Position numbers and translations under genes: made by a program
In this document: in pieces, positions 17,640-26,419 of the stretch
Layout of the letters: every line of letters starts with the position of its first letter
Position numbering within the stretch: position 1 is the first letter of the stretch
Notes under the pieces: generated by a model
Told to the model about the DNA's origin: nothing
The model's input: the letters and a program-made list of their open reading frames with translations, nothing else
The model's database searches: none
NCBI RefSeq assembly: GCF_027938815.1
Contig: NZ_CP115913.1
Location: 2,576,001-2,640,000, forward strand
DNA from: Oceanirhabdus sp. W0125-5
GTDB taxonomy: Bacteria > Bacillota > Clostridia > Clostridiales > Clostridiaceae
DNA: 64,000 nucleotides
Reading direction: 5' to 3'

Positions 17640-17803
17640 TACATAAATTTAAATATACTGTTAATTCATTGATACGTATATAATATAATGTTTTATTTAA
17701 GTAAAAAATATAGTACAATAAAAAAAGAATAATTATTAGCATTTATTAGAGATAAAAGAAATGCATACTTATGATTAAAATTAGAGCAAAAGGTGGTTAA
17801 GGT

Positions 17804-19702
17804 ATGAAGAAGGACTATAAGTTGTTAATAATAGATAATATTTTTATATTAGGATGCTTATATTTAGCTTTATTATTAAAATTTGATTTTAAGATTCAGC
17901 AGGATTATATTCAATTATTTGAAGTATCAATAATTCCATTATTGGTAATTGTTTCAATAACAAATATTATATTTAATTTATATGAGAGTGTATGGAAATA
18001 TGCATCTTTTGAAGAATTTCTAAAGGTATTATATTCATTATCCATATCTAATATAATATTTATGATATTTTCCTACATTAGTACAAAAATTTTTGTAAAT
18101 AACGGAATAATTGATTTAAAATACTATAGGTTCCCATATAGTGTAATTATAATTTCTTGGTGTTTATCTATTGGTGCTCTAACAGGGATTAGACTTTATA
18201 TAAAAAATAAACATTCAAAGCGAAAAGAAAAATGCACTAATGGTAAGAATCTTCTTATTATAGGTGCTGGAGACGCTGGGGTTATGATCAATAAAGAAAT
18301 TAGTAGACATGAAGAACTGAAATATAATGTTGTAGGATTTATTGATGATGATGAGAGTAAAAAAGGTATGCTTATCGGGGGTATAAAGGTTTTAGGTAAT
18401 AGAAATGATATAGAAAGAATATGTAAGGAATATGATATAAGCGATGTACTTGTAGCGATACCTTCAGTAGAGAAAAAGAAGAGAAAAGAGATACTTAACA
18501 TTTGTAAGAAAACTGGATGTAAACTTAAGATGATACCTGGTATTTTTGAAATAATAAATGGTAATGTGGATGTATCACATATAAGAGATGTAAAGTTAGA
18601 AGATATTTTAGGAAGAGAAGAAGTTAAGTTAAATGTAAACAATATAGAAAAATATATAAAAGAAAAGGTTGTTATGATTACTGGTGGAGGTGGATCAATT
18701 GGTTCTGAACTTTGCAGACAGATTGCAGAATTCAATCCAAGCAAAATACTTGTTTTAGAGATATATGAAAATACATCATATTATTTACAAAGAGAATTAC
18801 AAAGAAAATTTCCAGAAGTTGATGTTGAAATAATAATAGCATCTATTAGGGACCTTCCAAGACTAAGAAATGTTTTTGAGAAATACAAACCACATGTTGT
18901 GTTTCATGCTGCAGCGCATAAACATGTGCCGATAATGGAATTGAATCCAAGTGAAGTTGTAAAGAATAATATTATAGGAACTTATAACGTGGTTAGCTGC
19001 AGCCATGAATATGATGTTAAAAGATTTGTATTAATAAGTACTGATAAAGCTGTTAATCCAACTAATATTTATGGAGCTTCAAAAAGATATTGTGAAAAAA
19101 TCGTGCAAGCTTTTAGTTCATTTAGTAAAACAGAATTTGTAATTGTACGTTTTGGAAATGTTTTGGGTAGTAATGGATCCATAATTCAGATATTTAAAGA
19201 CCAAATCGCATCTGGAGGACCTGTAACATTAACTCATCCAGAAATAACAAGATTCTTTATGACGATACCAGAGGCAAGTCAGTTGGTAATACAAGCAGGC
19301 GCAATGGCTCATGGTGGAGAAATTTTTGTGTTAGACATGGGTGAACCTGTTAAAATGTATGATTTAATAAAAGATATGATTAGATTATCTGGTTTAGAGC
19401 CAGAAAAAGACATTAAAATTGAAATAATTGGTCTTAGACCTGGTGAAAAGTTATATGAAGAATTGTTAATGGATAATGAAAAACTTAAAACAACTGAGCA
19501 TCATAAGATATTTGTGGAGAAGCCAAAGGAAATTTCTTTTGCATATATTGATAGAGGAATTGAAGAATTTAAGAATGCATTAAGAAAAGGTAATGATGCC
19601 GTGTTGTTTGATATAATGGAAAAATATGTTGAGACCTATAAGAAGCAAAATCTTGAAGAACAATTAGATGAAGCTGCTGTTGATATAGAGGATCAAAAAT
19701 AG
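17804..19702 (+). CDS. Membrane-bound UDP-GlcNAc 4,6-dehydratase (PglF/WbpM/CapD type)
   Basis: Predicted to convert UDP-GlcNAc to UDP-2-acetamido-2,6-dideoxy-4-hexulose, the first step towards bacillosamine-type sugars. The 632 residues comprise about four N-terminal membrane helices, a first Rossmann-like domain (LLIIGAGDAG near residue 150) and a C-terminal short-chain dehydrogenase domain with ITGGGGSIGSELCRQI (near 290). The active-site block STDKAVNPTNIYGASK has Thr413-Asp414-Lys415, Tyr423 and Lys427. As I recall, large PglF/WbpM enzymes carry Met where this has Tyr423, so the variant is notable. It is the first gene of the 30-kb locus, behind AAGGTGG. Partners for the next steps appear at 41893 and 22902. 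Confidence 0.85.
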   Translation: MKKDYKLLIIDNIFILGCLYLALLLKFDFKIQQDYIQLFEVSIIPLLVIVSITNIIFNLYESVWKYASFEEFLKVLYSLSISNIIFMIFSYISTKIFVNNGIIDLKYYRFPYSVIIISWCLSIGALTGIRLYIKNKHSKRKEKCTNGKNLLIIGAGDAGVMINKEISRHEELKYNVVGFIDDDESKKGMLIGGIKVLGNRNDIERICKEYDISDVLVAIPSVEKKKRKEILNICKKTGCKLKMIPGIFEIINGNVDVSHIRDVKLEDILGREEVKLNVNNIEKYIKEKVVMITGGGGSIGSELCRQIAEFNPSKILVLEIYENTSYYLQRELQRKFPEVDVEIIIASIRDLPRLRNVFEKYKPHVVFHAAAHKHVPIMELNPSEVVKNNIIGTYNVVSCSHEYDVKRFVLISTDKAVNPTNIYGASKRYCEKIVQAFSSFSKTEFVIVRFGNVLGSNGSIIQIFKDQIASGGPVTLTHPEITRFFMTIPEASQLVIQAGAMAHGGEIFVLDMGEPVKMYDLIKDMIRLSGLEPEKDIKIEIIGLRPGEKLYEELLMDNEKLKTTEHHKIFVEKPKEISFAYIDRGIEEFKNALRKGNDAVLFDIMEKYVETYKKQNLEEQLDEAAVDIEDQK

Positions 19703-19711
19703 GAGGGCACT

Positions 19712-20812
19712 ATGAAAGTAAATTTATTGGATTTAAAGATACAATATGAGAATATAAAAGACGAAATAAAGCAAGCAATTGATAATGTATTAGAATCAGG
19801 AAATTTCATAATGGGTGAGAATGTTAAAAAGCTTGAAGAAGAGGTAGCAGAATTTTGTGGAGTTAAGAGAGCAATTGCAGTTGCTAATGGAACAGATGCT
19901 ATTTTACTATCTCTTAGAGCTTTAGGTATAAATGAGGGGGATGAGGTTATTACTTCTCCTTTTACATTCTTTGCTTCAGCTGAGACTTCATCCTTAATTG
20001 GAGCAAAACCAGTGTTCGTGGATATTAATCCTGAAACCCTATGTATTGATGAAACTAAAATTGAAGAAGCAATAACAGAGAAAACAAAAGCAATTATCCC
20101 TGTTCATATATTTGGTCAGATGTGCAATATGGATAAAATAATGGAAATTGCAAAAAAACATGATTTAGTAGTGATAGAAGATGCATGTCAGGCAATTGGT
20201 GCTGAATACAAAGGAGTTAAAGCTGGTAATTTTGGAAATTCTGGTACATTCTCCTTTTTCCCAACAAAAAATTTGGGAGCATACGGAGATGCGGGAATGA
20301 TTGTAACTAATGATGAGGAATTAGCAGATAAGTTATGTATGTTAAGACAACATGGAACAAAGAAAAAATACATGCATGAAATGATTGGACATAATAGTAG
20401 ATTAGATGAAATTCAAGCTGCAATATTAAGGGTAAAACTAAGGTATTTAGAACAGTGGACTGAAGACAGAAGAAGAAATGCTGAGATATATGATAATATG
20501 TTGAAAGATATAAATGTAAAAACACCTATAGAGATGGAAGAAAGAAGACATGTATATCATCAATATTGTATATTAGTGGATAATAAAGAAGAAGTGATGG
20601 CTTTCCTTAAAGATAAAGGAATTGGTTGTGGGAATTATTATCCTATTCCAGTTCATCAGTTACCAATATACAAAGAAGCAGGATATACAAATCTTAAGTT
20701 AAATGTTTGTGAAGATGCTTGTAGAAAATCCATTGCTCTTCCAATGTATCCAGAGCTAAATGAAGAACAACAGAAGTATGTAGTTGAGTGTTTAAAAGAA
20801 ATAGTAAAATAA
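19712..20812 (+). CDS. PLP aminotransferase, DegT/DnrJ family, WbpE/WlbC-like
   Basis: Predicted UDP-2-acetamido-2-deoxy-3-oxo-glucuronate aminotransferase, giving the 3-amino sugar from glutamate. The 366-residue protein shows AVANGTDAILLSLRALGI near residue 55, VIEDACQAIGAEYKG near 150 and the PLP-lysine block FFPTKNLGAYGDAG near 185. Its order, followed by a WbpB-like dehydrogenase and a WbpD-like acetyltransferase, supports this substrate over the 4-keto-6-deoxy sugar. Preceded by AGGAGGG nine bases after the dehydratase stop. Sequence alone does not fix the substrate. Confidence 0.82.
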   Translation: MKVNLLDLKIQYENIKDEIKQAIDNVLESGNFIMGENVKKLEEEVAEFCGVKRAIAVANGTDAILLSLRALGINEGDEVITSPFTFFASAETSSLIGAKPVFVDINPETLCIDETKIEEAITEKTKAIIPVHIFGQMCNMDKIMEIAKKHDLVVIEDACQAIGAEYKGVKAGNFGNSGTFSFFPTKNLGAYGDAGMIVTNDEELADKLCMLRQHGTKKKYMHEMIGHNSRLDEIQAAILRVKLRYLEQWTEDRRRNAEIYDNMLKDINVKTPIEMEERRHVYHQYCILVDNKEEVMAFLKDKGIGCGNYYPIPVHQLPIYKEAGYTNLKLNVCEDACRKSIALPMYPELNEEQQKYVVECLKEIVK

Positions 20813-20873
20813 TAGGTATCTTCTGATATTAAACAATAATTATTAAAAAATACTACAGTAAGGGGCCGAATTC

Positions 20874-21968
20874 ATGAATAAGATAAAAATTGCAATAATA
20901 GGATGTGGAAGGATATCTTATAAACACGTAGAGGCTGCGGTTAATAATAGTGCAGTATGTGAAATCACAGCGTTATGTGATCCGATTATTGAAAAAGCTG
21001 AAGAGAAAATGAGAGAGTATAAAGAGAAAGCTGGAATAGAAGCTAAAGTTTATCCTGATTATAAGGAGGCATTAGAGCGCGAAGACATTCAAATGGCTGT
21101 AATTGCAACTGAGAGCGGATACCATGCAGAAATAGCAATATATTGTCTTGAAAAGGGATTACATGTGTTGGTTGAAAAACCTATGGCTCTTTCTACTAAA
21201 GATGCAGAAAATATGATTGAGATTGCAAAGAAGAACAATGTTAAATTAGGTGTTTGTCATCAAAATAGATTCAATCCTCCTATTCAGAAATTGCGCAGAG
21301 CAATAGATAAAGGTGGATTTGGTAGAATAATTAACGGTACAGCCAGAATACTATGGAATAGAAACCAAGGATACTATACTCAGGCACCTTGGAGGGGTAC
21401 ATGGGAATTAGATGGTGGAACTTTAATGAACCAATGTATTCATAATATAGATCTTCTTCAATGGATGATGGGAAGTGAAGTGCATAGCATATATTCTCAA
21501 TGTGATACTTTTATGAGAGATATTGAAGGTGAAGATTTTGGAGCTATAATCATAAGATTTAAGAATGGGTCAATTGGGATAATTGAAGGGACTGCATGTG
21601 TATATCCTAAAAACTTAGAAGAAACTCTTAGTATTTTTGGAGAAAAAGGTACTGTATGTATTGGAGGACTTGCAGTAAATAATATAGAAACTTGGAAGTT
21701 TGAAAGTGAAGAATTGAATAATCAACAAATATCTAATGGAGAAGAACCAGATAGTGTTTATGGATATGGACATACTCCGTTATATAAAGACTTTATTAAT
21801 GCTATTATTAATAATGTTGAGCCGCTTATCAGTGGAGAAGAAGGGAAAAAAGCTATGGAAATTATTTTAGGAGCCTATAAGAGTAGACTTTTAGATAAAA
21901 AAGTTAATTTCCCAATAGGAGATTTTTCAACACTTCAAATGAAAAATATAAGACAAAGAGGGGAATAA
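20874..21968 (+). CDS. Gfo/Idh/MocA sugar dehydrogenase, WbpB/WlbA-like
   Basis: Predicted NAD-dependent oxidation of UDP-GlcNAc-uronic acid at C3, coupled with the adjacent aminotransferase. The 364-residue protein has the N-terminal dinucleotide fold (IAIIGCGRISYKH), the family EKPMALS motif near residue 100, and HQNRFNPPIQKLRRAI followed by WNRNQGYYTQAPWRGTWE and DGGTLMNQCIHNIDLLQW. The last blocks are those I remember from WbpB/WlbA proteins. It lies between the aminotransferase and the hexapeptide acetyltransferase, one base from the latter, so all three are surely co-translated. Confidence 0.87.
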   Translation: MNKIKIAIIGCGRISYKHVEAAVNNSAVCEITALCDPIIEKAEEKMREYKEKAGIEAKVYPDYKEALEREDIQMAVIATESGYHAEIAIYCLEKGLHVLVEKPMALSTKDAENMIEIAKKNNVKLGVCHQNRFNPPIQKLRRAIDKGGFGRIINGTARILWNRNQGYYTQAPWRGTWELDGGTLMNQCIHNIDLLQWMMGSEVHSIYSQCDTFMRDIEGEDFGAIIIRFKNGSIGIIEGTACVYPKNLEETLSIFGEKGTVCIGGLAVNNIETWKFESEELNNQQISNGEEPDSVYGYGHTPLYKDFINAIINNVEPLISGEEGKKAMEIILGAYKSRLLDKKVNFPIGDFSTLQMKNIRQRGE

Positions 21969-21969
21969 G

Positions 21970-22710
21970 ATGCAATATATAAGTTTTAACGCTTCTATAG
22001 GGGAAAAAGTACAGGTTGGAAGATTTTCGGTTATAGAGGATAATGTTAAAATTGGTGATAATTGTGTTATAGGAAATAATGTGGTAATACATGAGGACAC
22101 AATAATTGGTAATAACGTTAGAATTGATGATAATACAGTTATAGGTAAAAAACCTATGAGGTCTGTAAATAGTGCTCTTAGACAGAGTGATAATCACAAA
22201 GGGGCAATTATTGGTGATGAATGTTTAATAGGAGCTAATGTTGTTATTTATTGTGGTTGTGTGATTGGAGATAAGACACTTGTTGCTGATTTAGCGTCTA
22301 TAAGAGAAGACGTAACAATAGGTATGAAGACTATTGTTGGAAGAGGGGTTGCTATAGAAAATCAATGTGTCATAGGTGAATTTTGCAAGTTGGAAACAAA
22401 CTGTTATATTACCGCATATTCTGAACTAGGTGATAGAGTGTTTGTTGCACCAGGGGTGACTACTTCCAATGATAACTATGCAGGAAGAAGTGAAAAGCGA
22501 TTTGATGAATTCAAAGGAATTGTAGTGAAAAAAGGTGGGAGAATTGGAGCAGGAGCTACAATATTGCCCGGGAAAGTAATTGAAGAAGATGGATTTGTAT
22601 CAGCTGGAGCTGTTGTAACAAAGGATGTACCATCAAAAAAAATTGTTGTGGGATGTCCTGCAAAGGTATTAAGAGATGTTCCAGAAGATCAATTGTTAGA
22701 AAATCAATAA
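21970..22710 (+). CDS. Left-handed beta-helix acetyltransferase, WbpD/WlbB-like
   Basis: Predicted UDP-2-acetamido-3-amino-2,3-dideoxy-glucuronate N-acetyltransferase. Almost all of its 246 residues are hexapeptide repeats (VKIGDNCVIGNNVVIHEDTI, TIIGNNVRIDDNTVIG and others). A loop near residues 55-75 interrupts the helix, and it ends with VSAGAVVTKDVPSKKIVVGCPAKVL. It would act as a trimer using acetyl-CoA. The ATG is one base after the dehydrogenase stop, with GAGGGG as ribosome binding site. The product of this three-gene set would be UDP-2,3-diacetamido-2,3-dideoxy-glucuronic acid. Confidence 0.85.
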   Translation: MQYISFNASIGEKVQVGRFSVIEDNVKIGDNCVIGNNVVIHEDTIIGNNVRIDDNTVIGKKPMRSVNSALRQSDNHKGAIIGDECLIGANVVIYCGCVIGDKTLVADLASIREDVTIGMKTIVGRGVAIENQCVIGEFCKLETNCYITAYSELGDRVFVAPGVTTSNDNYAGRSEKRFDEFKGIVVKKGGRIGAGATILPGKVIEEDGFVSAGAVVTKDVPSKKIVVGCPAKVLRDVPEDQLLENQ

Positions 22711-22718
22711 ATATTATT

Positions 22719-22756
22719 AAAGCTCAATTTATCAAAGTTGAGCTTTGAATTTTTTC
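22719..22756 (+). terminator. Terminator after the WbpB/E/D-like gene set
   Basis: AAAGCTCAA and TTGAGCTTT pair with three more flanking pairs (one G-U) across a short loop, followed by GAATTTTTTC. It may only partly terminate, since related genes continue downstream. Confidence 0.7.
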
Positions 22757-22901
22757 TTCTTTATGAACCAATAATTTATTAATCAGTGTTTGTATGTGTT
22801 TAAATAGTACTACTATATTGAATGGTTTTTACTGTGTGAAAAAATGTAGAGAAGCACGGGGGCTATAACCTAGCACATTTGATAGAAATGGAGAAATTTG
22901 T

Positions 22902-23540
22902 ATGGAGAAGATTATTATAGTTGGCGGTGGAGGTCATTGTAAAGTCATAATTGATATCATAAGGTTGGGGAAGGAATATGAGATTTGGGGCATAATAGAT
23001 AACATTGGTAATCAAATTATGGGAGTTCCAGTAATAGGGAAAGACGAGGATTTAAAGAGAATTTTTTTAAGTGGTGTTACTAATGCAGCTATTGGTATAG
23101 GGGGATTAAATAATCCTAGTTTGAGATGGAGGATTTATAAAGAGTTAAAATGTATTGGGTTTAAGTTGCCGGTACTAATTCATCCTAAAGCATGTGTTTC
23201 AGACTACTCTAAAATAAGTGAAGGAACATGTATAATGGCTGGGGCAAAAATAAACCCTGCAGTCCAAATGGGGAAAATTAACATAATTAATACAGGAGCA
23301 ATTGTGGAACATGACTGTTGTATAGGAGATAATGCACATATAAGTCCAGGGGCTGTAGTGTGTGGTGGATGCACCATTGGGGGAAATGCCCAGGTGGGGG
23401 CTAATTCCGTTGTGATTCAAGGGATTTCTATTAAAGAAAATTCCATAATTGGAGCAGGCTCAGTAGTGACTAGAGACATTGAAGAAAATTCAATTGCGTA
23501 TGGCAATCCAGCAAAAGTTACACGGAAGAATTTTATTTGA
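22902..23540 (+). CDS. NeuD/PglD-family sugar O/N-acetyltransferase
   Basis: A 212-residue protein with the two-part NeuD/PglD architecture. An N-terminal Rossmann-like UDP-sugar domain (IIIVGGGGHCKVIIDII) is joined to a C-terminal left-handed beta helix with EHDCCIGDNAHISPGAVVCG and GAGSVVTRDIEENSIAYGNPAK. The His of EHDC matches the catalytic base position of PglD. It could acetylate the 4-amino sugar made by the DegT protein at 41893, giving UDP-diacetylbacillosamine. Sialic-acid-type O-acetylation is the alternative, but no NeuB/NeuA gene is present. It stands alone, with about 190 bases upstream and 160 downstream. GGAG precedes the ATG. Confidence 0.82.
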   Translation: MEKIIIVGGGGHCKVIIDIIRLGKEYEIWGIIDNIGNQIMGVPVIGKDEDLKRIFLSGVTNAAIGIGGLNNPSLRWRIYKELKCIGFKLPVLIHPKACVSDYSKISEGTCIMAGAKINPAVQMGKINIINTGAIVEHDCCIGDNAHISPGAVVCGGCTIGGNAQVGANSVVIQGISIKENSIIGAGSVVTRDIEENSIAYGNPAKVTRKNFI

Positions 23541-23701
23541 TTTCATAAATTGAATATTTTAAAGGCTGAAGATAAATTAGGAGAGGATTATTATAATAAC
23601 ATGGCGAAATAAATAAATAATGCTTTTTTTATAACTGTTAGTCGATAAAATAAAAAAAATGGTTTGAAGTTTTTATATGAGAAAAGATAGGAGTGGGTAA
23701 T

Positions 23702-24781
23702 GTGTTAGAAAAAGCTAAGAAAATGTCAAAGGATAAAAAAGTAATTATTCCACTTATTGTGATAATTATATTAGCTGTAAGTATAATAGTACCTAAACTA
23801 ATGCCTAAAGATAAAAAAGTTGAATTACCATATGCAAATAATGTTGTGAAATTTGAAGATAAAGATTTAGAAAGGATTATTAGGGTTAAAACAGGAAAAC
23901 TTTGGGGTGATATATATACAGAAGATGTTTTTGGGATAGAAAGCATAGATATATCAAAACAGAATATCAAATCATTAAAAGGATTAGAGGAATTTTGGAA
24001 CTTAAATACATTAATAGCTAATAATAACCAAATTGAAAATATAGAATCATTAAAGAATCTTAATAAATTATCTTATGTGGATTTATCATCGAATAGTATA
24101 AGAGATATTTCAACATTTATAGGCAATACAAATATTCTGACTTTAAAATTAAGTACTAATAGAATAAGTAATATTAGTGCATTAGCAAATACAAATATTA
24201 AAAGTTTATTTATTGATAATAATCATATTTATGATCTTAAAACTTTAAAAACTATGAAATCTTTAGATATACTAAGCATAAGAAGTAACTTTCTTAATAG
24301 TTATGATGATATACTGACACTTACCAAGTTGGAATATTTGGATTTGAGTGGGAATTGTATAAGTGAGATTGAAGGAATAGAAAATTTAACAGAACTTAAA
24401 ACTCTTAGATTATCTGGGAATGGTATTGATAACTTAAACTTTATCTTGGAATTAGAAAATTTACAATGGCTCGATTTAAGTAATAATAGAATTACGAATT
24501 TAAGTGGGATTGAAAAATTAAGTGAATTAAAAAATCTTGATTTATCTAAAACGTTTATTACGGATATTACGCCAATTAAAGAACTTAATGAATTACAAAG
24601 TATTGATTTAAGAGTTACACCAGTAAAAAATATAGAAACTTTAGCTTCATTAGATAACTTAATTGAGATATTCCTCGATAAGGAAGTAGATAGAACACCT
24701 ATTAAGATATTTTATAATAAGTTGAGAAAAGCTGATGAGTATACAAAAGCTTTTTTGATTAAAAATAACTATTATGATTAA
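23702..24781 (+). CDS. Membrane-anchored leucine-rich-repeat protein
   Basis: A 359-residue protein with a basic N-terminus, one membrane helix (about residues 15-35, VIIPLIVIIILAVSIIVPKL) and a long extracellular part. About ten 20-22-residue leucine-rich repeats of the SDS22/internalin type run from about residue 95 to 335 (for example LEYLDLSGNCISEIEGIENL and LQWLDLSNNRITNLSGIEKL). There is no LPXTG or sortase signal; anchoring is by the N-terminal helix. The start is taken as GTG 23702 because AGGAG lies eight bases upstream. It sits inside the polysaccharide locus but has no enzyme motif. A role in surface binding is inferred. Confidence 0.8.
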   Translation: MLEKAKKMSKDKKVIIPLIVIIILAVSIIVPKLMPKDKKVELPYANNVVKFEDKDLERIIRVKTGKLWGDIYTEDVFGIESIDISKQNIKSLKGLEEFWNLNTLIANNNQIENIESLKNLNKLSYVDLSSNSIRDISTFIGNTNILTLKLSTNRISNISALANTNIKSLFIDNNHIYDLKTLKTMKSLDILSIRSNFLNSYDDILTLTKLEYLDLSGNCISEIEGIENLTELKTLRLSGNGIDNLNFILELENLQWLDLSNNRITNLSGIEKLSELKNLDLSKTFITDITPIKELNELQSIDLRVTPVKNIETLASLDNLIEIFLDKEVDRTPIKIFYNKLRKADEYTKAFLIKNNYYD

Positions 24782-24855
24782 TATGGAAACTGGCATATTA
24801 AAGTTAATTTATTTAAATAGATTAATGGGATTTTATTCAAACAAATGTTTAAAAG

Positions 24856-24894
24856 CAAAGAATAAAGAACAAATCATTTGTTCTCTGCTCTTTG
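24856..24894 (+). terminator. Probable terminator after the LRR gene
   Basis: AGAACAAA and TTTGTTCT form the core of a hairpin, extended by CAAAGA/TCTTTG at its base across an imperfect middle. The T run after it is weak, so efficiency is uncertain. Confidence 0.45.
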
Positions 24895-24943
24895 ATATTT
24901 GGATTTTATAAATAATTAGTCTAAAATTGAGGATGTGATTATT

Positions 24944-26290
24944 TTGAGTATTAAAATTTTAATAATATTAGCAGTGTTCTCAATTAGTACATATTTATTT
25001 TATAAAGCTAGTGGAACATTGGCAATTAATAAATTAAATATTGTATCATATATATATTATATTTTTATGATTACTGCATTTATGGGAGGAAGTTTAATTT
25101 TTTTAGGATACAGGGAGCATTACATAATAAAATCGCTGTTGATAAATCCTTCTTCAATTAATATTACTTTTATGTTTATTTTGTATTGCGCTATAGTTCT
25201 TCCTTTGACGTTAATTTTGTTTTTAAAATTATTCAAGGTTAATCCTAATAAAGAGTACAATAATTATCTTAAGAAAGATGTAATACTAGAATATGAAAGA
25301 GAAGCATTCTTGCTTGTAAGTTTGATATCTATTTTATGTATATTACTTAGTGTTTATATGTTTATAAAAATGGGTAGGGTTCCATTGTTGGACTTGATTT
25401 TTAAGTCAGATGCCAATGTTAGTGAATTAAAAAAAGAAATTTCCAAAAACTTTTATTTAAATTCATATATTAAAAATTTATTTATTTTAACATTAACACC
25501 ATTGTTATCTTACTTTACTTATATATATGCAAATATTACTGTAGATAAGAAATGGATTATGTTATTTGGATTATTATTTACTACAAGTATTTTTGTAAAG
25601 ACATATGATTATTCAATGGTTTCAGTTATATTTTATATTGTGATTTTTATTTTTATTCATATTCTGATATTTGGTAAACTAACCAATAAGATAATTCCAT
25701 GGGGAATAGTATGTGTGGGAATCGTAATATTCATGTATACAAGAAGTGGATATAAATTTGAACACATTTTTGATATTTACAATGGGCCAATAGGGGAAAT
25801 AATATTTACCACAGTGGGCACCTTATTTCTACACTTTGATTTATTTCCTAACTTTTTACCTTTCTTAGGGGGTAGAAGCTTTTCCCCTGCTGTTATGGGA
25901 GTATTTACAGAAAAAATGACTCATGTTAGGTCGGGTAGAGTAGTAATGGAATTTTATTCTCCATATGGAATTCATGAAGGAACTGCAAATGTCATGAATT
26001 CTAATTTTATAGGAGAGGCATATGCAAATTATGGATATAGTGGAGCTTTATTAGCACCTATATATGTTGGGATTTTTTTAGCAATAGTATATTTTGCTTT
26101 TCTGAGAATAAAGAAGAAACCAGATAATATGATGATATATATTGCTTTTGTTGTTTTCTTTAGCACCACTTTAAACGGAGGATTTTTCGATTATATTTAT
26201 AATTTTAATATTATTTTTATTATGGTGGGCTTAATTTCATTTAAATTTCTAGTTAGAATATTGAATAGATTTACTAATAAAGATACATAA
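24944..26290 (+). CDS. Oligosaccharide repeat-unit polymerase (Wzy-like)
   Basis: A 448-residue polytopic protein with about ten to twelve membrane helices and a large outside loop near residues 270-350. The loop contains EGTANVMNSNFIGEAYANYGYSG, the type of block seen in oligosaccharide repeat-unit polymerases. Such proteins join lipid-linked repeat units outside the membrane after Wzx flipping. The start is uncertain: a TTG at 24944 has GAGG at good distance, while the GTG at 24935 is too close. It is one of three polymerase or ligase candidates in the locus (the others at 34613 and 43143). Confidence 0.7.
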   Translation: MSIKILIILAVFSISTYLFYKASGTLAINKLNIVSYIYYIFMITAFMGGSLIFLGYREHYIIKSLLINPSSINITFMFILYCAIVLPLTLILFLKLFKVNPNKEYNNYLKKDVILEYEREAFLLVSLISILCILLSVYMFIKMGRVPLLDLIFKSDANVSELKKEISKNFYLNSYIKNLFILTLTPLLSYFTYIYANITVDKKWIMLFGLLFTTSIFVKTYDYSMVSVIFYIVIFIFIHILIFGKLTNKIIPWGIVCVGIVIFMYTRSGYKFEHIFDIYNGPIGEIIFTTVGTLFLHFDLFPNFLPFLGGRSFSPAVMGVFTEKMTHVRSGRVVMEFYSPYGIHEGTANVMNSNFIGEAYANYGYSGALLAPIYVGIFLAIVYFAFLRIKKKPDNMMIYIAFVVFFSTTLNGGFFDYIYNFNIIFIMVGLISFKFLVRILNRFTNKDT

Positions 26291-26419
26291 GAATTTATTG
26301 GATTTTAAGTGGAAAGATTTGCAGTATTCTACTTAAAATGAATTCAATCAAAAAACTTAACATAATAGATGAAAACACATGAGTAAAAGAGCTTACTCAA
26401 TGTTAAGATGGAGGAATTT

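Noticed and set aside
18196-18744. A 182-codon reverse-strand frame inside the dehydratase gene
   Set aside because: It is the antisense shadow of a well-supported gene. Its translation is low-complexity Ser/Ile/Pro-rich with no family features.
22902-23540. A sialic or legionaminic acid pathway based on the NeuD-like protein
   Set aside because: No NeuB-type synthase or NeuA-type CMP transferase is present in the window. The PglD reading fits the available partners better.
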